From Anaerocolumna sp. (GTDB taxonomy: Bacteria > Bacillota > Clostridia > Lachnospirales > Lachnospiraceae), in assembly GCA_029256035.1 (NCBI GenBank), contig JAQSYR010000175.1, forward strand, positions 1 to 9,020: a DNA stretch of 9,020 nt, in the 5' to 3' direction. A program made the position numbers and the translations under genes. This document shows positions 5,940 to 9,020 of this stretch, piece by piece; the stretch's first letter is position 1; each line of letters opens with the position of its first letter. The notes under the pieces are model-generated. The model did no database searches. It saw only the letters and a program-made list of their open reading frames with translations, and was not told the origin of the DNA.

Positions 5940-7321
5940 ACGTATTAAAAAGAGTACCTGTAAGTGAGCAGGATCCTAAGGAAAGAGCAACAAATTTTAA
6001 AGAAGTATGTTTAGGGTATACTTTAGAAGAAGCAAAAGAGGAAGCAAGCAGATGCATCAAATGTAAAAATGCAAAATGTATTACAGGATGCCCTGTTTCC
6101 ATAGATATTCCAGGATTTATTATGCAAGTTGAAGAAGGTAATTTAGAAGAAGCAGCCAAGGTAATTAGCAAGTATTCTGCATTACCTGCGGTTTGCGGAA
6201 GAGTTTGTCCTCAGGAAACACAATGCGAGGAGAGATGTATTCGAGGTATTAAAGGAGAACCAGTATCTATCGGTAAATTAGAACGTTTTGTTGGAGACTG
6301 GGCAAGAGAGCATAATATTAAACCAGAAGCGCCAAAGTCAACTAATGGTAAGAAAGTGGCCGTAATCGGTGCCGGTCCTGCAGGACTTACCTGTGCAGGA
6401 GATCTTGCAAAGCTGGGATATGATGTGACAATATTTGAAGCATTACATGAACCTGGAGGAGTATTAGTTTATGGTATTCCAGAGTTTCGTCTACCAAAAG
6501 AAACTGTAGTGAAATCAGAAATTGACAATGTACTTGCTTTAGGCGTTAAATTAGAGACAAATGTACTAATAGGTAAATCTGTTACTATCGATGAGCTAAT
6601 GGAAGAAGAAGGATTTGATGCAGTATTTATCGGTTCTGGCGCAGGACTTCCTAACTTTATGGGTATCCCAGGTGAGAATGCTAACGGTGTATTTTCAGCC
6701 AATGAATATTTAACCAGAAGTAATTTAATGAAAGCTTTTGACAGTAGTTATGATACTCCAATTGCAGCAGGAACAAAAGTTGCCGTTGTAGGTGGTGGTA
6801 ATGTAGCCATGGATGCTGCAAGAACCGCATTAAGACTGGGAGCTACAGTTTATATTGTTTATCGTAGAAGTGAAGCTGAACTTCCTGCCAGAGTGGAAGA
6901 AGTTCACCATGCCAAAGAAGAAGGAATTATATTTAAACTTCTTACCAATCCCAAAGAAATACTTGTAGATGATAATGGTTGGGTAAAAGGAATGACTTGT
7001 GTTCAAATGGAACTTGGAGAGCCGGATGCTTCTGGAAGACGCAGACCAATAGAGAAACAAGGATCTGAGTTTGAACTTGAACTAGATACCGTAATTATGG
7101 CACTAGGAACCAGTCCAAACCCTGTTATTGCTTCTACAACCAAAGGACTAGAAACTAATAAACATAAATGTGTTATTGCAGATGAAGAGACCGGAAAAAC
7201 TTCAAAAGAAGGTGTATTTGCCGGTGGAGACGTTGTATCTGGTGCAGCAACTGTAATACTTGCAATGGGGGCAGGTAAGGCAGCAGCAAAAGGTATTGAT
7301 GAATATCTGCAAAATAAATAA
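5936..7321 (+). CDS. nfnB: NfnB: NADPH-binding large subunit of ferredoxin:NADP+ oxidoreductase (glutamate synthase small-subunit family)
   Basis: A 461-residue iron-sulfur flavoprotein. In Nfn complexes it carries the bifurcating FAD and the NADP(H) site and couples NADPH, NADH and ferredoxin pools in the cytoplasm. Two N-terminal [4Fe-4S] Cys sets are complete: C40-C43-C48-C52 and C87-C91-C97-C101. The FAD Rossmann motif is VAVIGAGPAGLTCAGDL (141-157), with EPGGVLVYGIPEFRLPK following. The NADP Rossmann motif is VAVVGGGNVAMDAARTA (282-298) with VYRRSEAELPAR after it, and GGDVVSGAATVILAMGAGKAAA closes the FAD site near the C-terminus. ATG 5936 has GGAG seven to ten bases before it. The upstream GTG at 5885 lies inside nfnA and has no family match. 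Its adjacency to an NfnA-type subunit, and the absence of a glutamate synthase large subunit in this window, favour NfnB over GltD. The gene looks intact, but its partner nfnA is broken here. Confidence 0.92.
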   Translation: MDVLKRVPVSEQDPKERATNFKEVCLGYTLEEAKEEASRCIKCKNAKCITGCPVSIDIPGFIMQVEEGNLEEAAKVISKYSALPAVCGRVCPQETQCEERCIRGIKGEPVSIGKLERFVGDWAREHNIKPEAPKSTNGKKVAVIGAGPAGLTCAGDLAKLGYDVTIFEALHEPGGVLVYGIPEFRLPKETVVKSEIDNVLALGVKLETNVLIGKSVTIDELMEEEGFDAVFIGSGAGLPNFMGIPGENANGVFSANEYLTRSNLMKAFDSSYDTPIAAGTKVAVVGGGNVAMDAARTALRLGATVYIVYRRSEAELPARVEEVHHAKEEGIIFKLLTNPKEILVDDNGWVKGMTCVQMELGEPDASGRRRPIEKQGSEFELELDTVIMALGTSPNPVIASTTKGLETNKHKCVIADEETGKTSKEGVFAGGDVVSGAATVILAMGAGKAAAKGIDEYLQNK

Positions 7322-7352
7322 TGATAATACAGCTTTATACGCAATTATCATT
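7320..7352 (+). terminator. Possible weak hairpin after nfnB
   Basis: AATGATAAT (7320-7328) and ATTATCATT (7344-7352) form a perfect 9-bp, AT-rich stem starting in the nfnB stop codon. Only a short T stretch follows, so termination is doubtful and some read-through into the GGDEF-EAL gene 72 bases on is possible. A second small hairpin (GTTCT/AGAAC, 7359-7372) lies before that gene. Confidence 0.35.
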
Positions 7353-7393
7353 TCATATGTTCTTTTGAGAACGGAATATTTGGGGTGCGATAT

Positions 7394-8962
7394 ATGCAAA
7401 CATTTACGTACACAAACCAGGAATATATTATAAATCAGACCATAGGTAACGTTTTGTTACTTACTTTCTTTCTGTTTATAATTTTAAGTATAGTACTTTT
7501 TCTTATGTACATAATTAAAAGTAAAAGCGAAAAATTCGTGAACCAGTCAAACATACAATTGTTAGAAGATAATAAAAACATAAAACAGTCATTGGAAGAT
7601 ATTACAACTGCAAAGGAACAATTAGTAGGAAAGTATGAGGAACTTAAGCAGAATCATGAAAAGATTAAAAAGTTAGCTTATACCGATAATCTTACAGAAT
7701 TACCTAATCGTTTGTCATTTACTGAAATGTTAGACAGTGTTATGCTAACCATCAGAAATGAAGAAATTATAGCAGTAATGGATATTGATTTAGATAACTT
7801 TAAGCATATCAATGATACATTAGGGCATTCTTATGGGGATGAACTATTAATCGATGTGACTCACCGCTTAAAGCAGGCTATGGATGAAAATGATTTTCTT
7901 GCACGTATCGGTGATGATGAATTTATGATTCTGACCCAGAATATTAATGATTTAGGTGAGTATGAATCTAAAATTAAAAAACTGCAAAGGATTTTTAGTT
8001 ATCCTTTCGTGCTGGCAATGAAAGAGTATTTTATTACCATAAGTATTGGTATTGCATTTGCCCCTAAGGATGGAAAGACAACCCAGGTTTTGATTAAGAA
8101 TGTGGATGCCGCTATGTATGCCGCAAAGGATAATGGTAGAAATACATACTTTTATTTTAATGAAACCATTAATGAACGATTAATGGGCAAGATACAGACA
8201 CAATCAGAATTAAGGAGAGCAATCGAAAACAAGGAATTTGTTATCTATTACCAACCACAGGTTGATTTACTGGCTAACAAGGTAACTGGTTTTGAGGCAT
8301 TAATTCGTTGGAACCATCCAAGTAAAGGGATGCTTCTTCCAAAAGATTTTATTGGTGTATCGGAAGAAACTGGTCTAATAGTTCCAATTGGAAGATGGGT
8401 ACTAAGTGAAGCTTGCAAACAATTAAAAGAGTGGGAAGAAGCAGGACATAAAGGACTTGTTATGGCAGTGAATATATCTTCCCGCCAATTTAAGGACCAG
8501 GAATTTATAACTATGGTTCAGGAAGTACTTGAAGAAAATGGTACTAATCCCAATCAAATTGAACTTGAGATAACGGAAAACATAGCTTTAAATGATTTGA
8601 AATATTCCATAGCCACCATTGAAAAACTCAAAGAAACCGGTGTATTATTTTCATTAGATGATTTTGGAACCGGATATACTTCCATAAGTTACTTGAAACA
8701 TTTACCAGTAGATAATATAAAAATTGATAAAAGCTTCCTAGATACCATGTTAGATAATGCTTATGAACAAAAAATTGTACAGTCAATTATTTCACTTGCC
8801 CATACTCTAAAACTGGATGTTATTGCAGAAGGGGTAGAAATTAATGACCAGGAGCAATTTCTTAAGAATTCGTCTTGCAATAAGGCCCAAGGGTATTTAT
8901 ATAGTGAACCTGTTTCTAAGGAAGTTGCAGGATTAATATTAGAAGGAACCTGGCTAAAATAA
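7394..8962 (+). CDS. Membrane-anchored GGDEF-EAL protein, probable cyclic-di-GMP phosphodiesterase
   Basis: A 522-residue protein with one membrane helix (about 18-42) and a short extracellular N-terminus. A predicted coiled coil follows (about 45-95), then GGDEF (about 96-255) and EAL (about 268-515). The GGDEF active loop reads RIGDDEF (GDDEF at 173-177): the second Gly is Asp, and the RxxD inhibitory site is absent (DEND in its place). This domain is therefore unlikely to be a normal diguanylate cyclase. The EAL side is complete: FEALIRW (E301), AVNISSRQF, ELEITEN, DDFGTGYTS (422-430), NIKIDKSF, IAEGVE and AQGYLYSEP. Hydrolysis of cyclic-di-GMP to pGpG is the likely activity, with GGDEF perhaps a GTP-sensing module as in Caulobacter CC3396. 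ATG 7394 is preferred because GGGGTG lies six bases upstream; the in-frame GTG at 7385 lacks a ribosome site. No sensory domain beyond the membrane anchor is visible. Confidence 0.92.
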   Translation: MQTFTYTNQEYIINQTIGNVLLLTFFLFIILSIVLFLMYIIKSKSEKFVNQSNIQLLEDNKNIKQSLEDITTAKEQLVGKYEELKQNHEKIKKLAYTDNLTELPNRLSFTEMLDSVMLTIRNEEIIAVMDIDLDNFKHINDTLGHSYGDELLIDVTHRLKQAMDENDFLARIGDDEFMILTQNINDLGEYESKIKKLQRIFSYPFVLAMKEYFITISIGIAFAPKDGKTTQVLIKNVDAAMYAAKDNGRNTYFYFNETINERLMGKIQTQSELRRAIENKEFVIYYQPQVDLLANKVTGFEALIRWNHPSKGMLLPKDFIGVSEETGLIVPIGRWVLSEACKQLKEWEEAGHKGLVMAVNISSRQFKDQEFITMVQEVLEENGTNPNQIELEITENIALNDLKYSIATIEKLKETGVLFSLDDFGTGYTSISYLKHLPVDNIKIDKSFLDTMLDNAYEQKIVQSIISLAHTLKLDVIAEGVEINDQEQFLKNSSCNKAQGYLYSEPVSKEVAGLILEGTWLK

Positions 8963-8966
8963 TAGT

Positions 8967-9013
8967 AAGAGCTGTTGCAAAGATAAGAATTATGCAGCAG
9001 CTTTTAATTTTAT
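8967..9013 (+). terminator. Rho-independent terminator of the GGDEF-EAL gene
   Basis: AAGAGCTGTTGCA (8967-8979) pairs with TGCAGCAGCTTTT (8993-9005) over 13 positions with two G-U wobbles and a 13-nt loop. The T-rich tail runs to 9013. It begins four bases after the stop codon, so the gene ends its transcription unit here. Confidence 0.8.
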
Positions 9014-9020
9014 AGGTTTA

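Noticed and set aside
5854..6171. 105-residue antisense reading frame overlapping the nfnA end and nfnB start
   Set aside because: It lies opposite well-supported coding sequence, shows no family motif and has no ribosome binding site; the same holds for minus-strand frames at 6469-6702, 6830-7060, 7003-7344 and 7202-7399.
5936..7321. Naming the large flavoprotein gltD (glutamate synthase small subunit)
   Set aside because: The families overlap in sequence, but the directly upstream NfnA-type gene and the lack of a glutamate synthase large subunit in the window favour NfnB.

Overview
The window looks like chromosomal DNA of an anaerobic Firmicute, most likely a Lachnospiraceae/Clostridia member related to Lachnoclostridium (Clostridium) phytofermentans. 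This is inferred from AT-rich DNA, strong GGAGG-type ribosome binding sites, Nfn-type (electron-bifurcating) flavoprotein genes, and a two-component system of the type common in that family. No tRNA, rRNA, CRISPR array, transposase or phage gene is visible.

Layout from left to right. (1) Positions 1-678: 3' part of a type IV prepilin (A24 aspartic) peptidase gene entering from the left edge. (2) Positions 679-952: non-coding, with a perfect 14-bp inverted repeat and a promoter-like sequence. (3) Positions 953-2132: a tight two-gene operon encoding an HD-domain phosphohydrolase and a CYTH/triphosphate-tunnel enzyme, followed by an 80-nt nested inverted repeat between convergent operons. (4) Positions 2247-4922, minus strand: an OmpR/PhoB-type response regulator followed by its sensor histidine kinase. 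The kinase gene is broken by a frameshift just before the region that links the membrane to the kinase core. (5) Positions 4923-5185: divergent intergenic region carrying promoter-like sequences for both directions. (6) Positions 5186-7321: nfnA-nfnB, the two subunits of NADH-dependent ferredoxin:NADP+ oxidoreductase. nfnA carries what looks like an out-of-frame internal deletion, while nfnB is intact. (7) Positions 7394-8962: a membrane-anchored GGDEF-EAL protein with a degenerate GGDEF and intact EAL motifs, followed by a Rho-independent terminator.

The genes do not form one pathway. They are several small housekeeping or regulatory units: pilin processing, nucleotide or polyphosphate hydrolysis, signal transduction, redox balancing and cyclic-di-GMP turnover. 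The most striking features are the two gene disruptions (sensor kinase and nfnA) about 2.5 kb apart. They may be real decay or sequencing/assembly errors, and reads or a close relative would decide. The HD-CYTH pair is the best candidate for an under-characterised functional unit. I did not find convincing evidence of a wholly new system.
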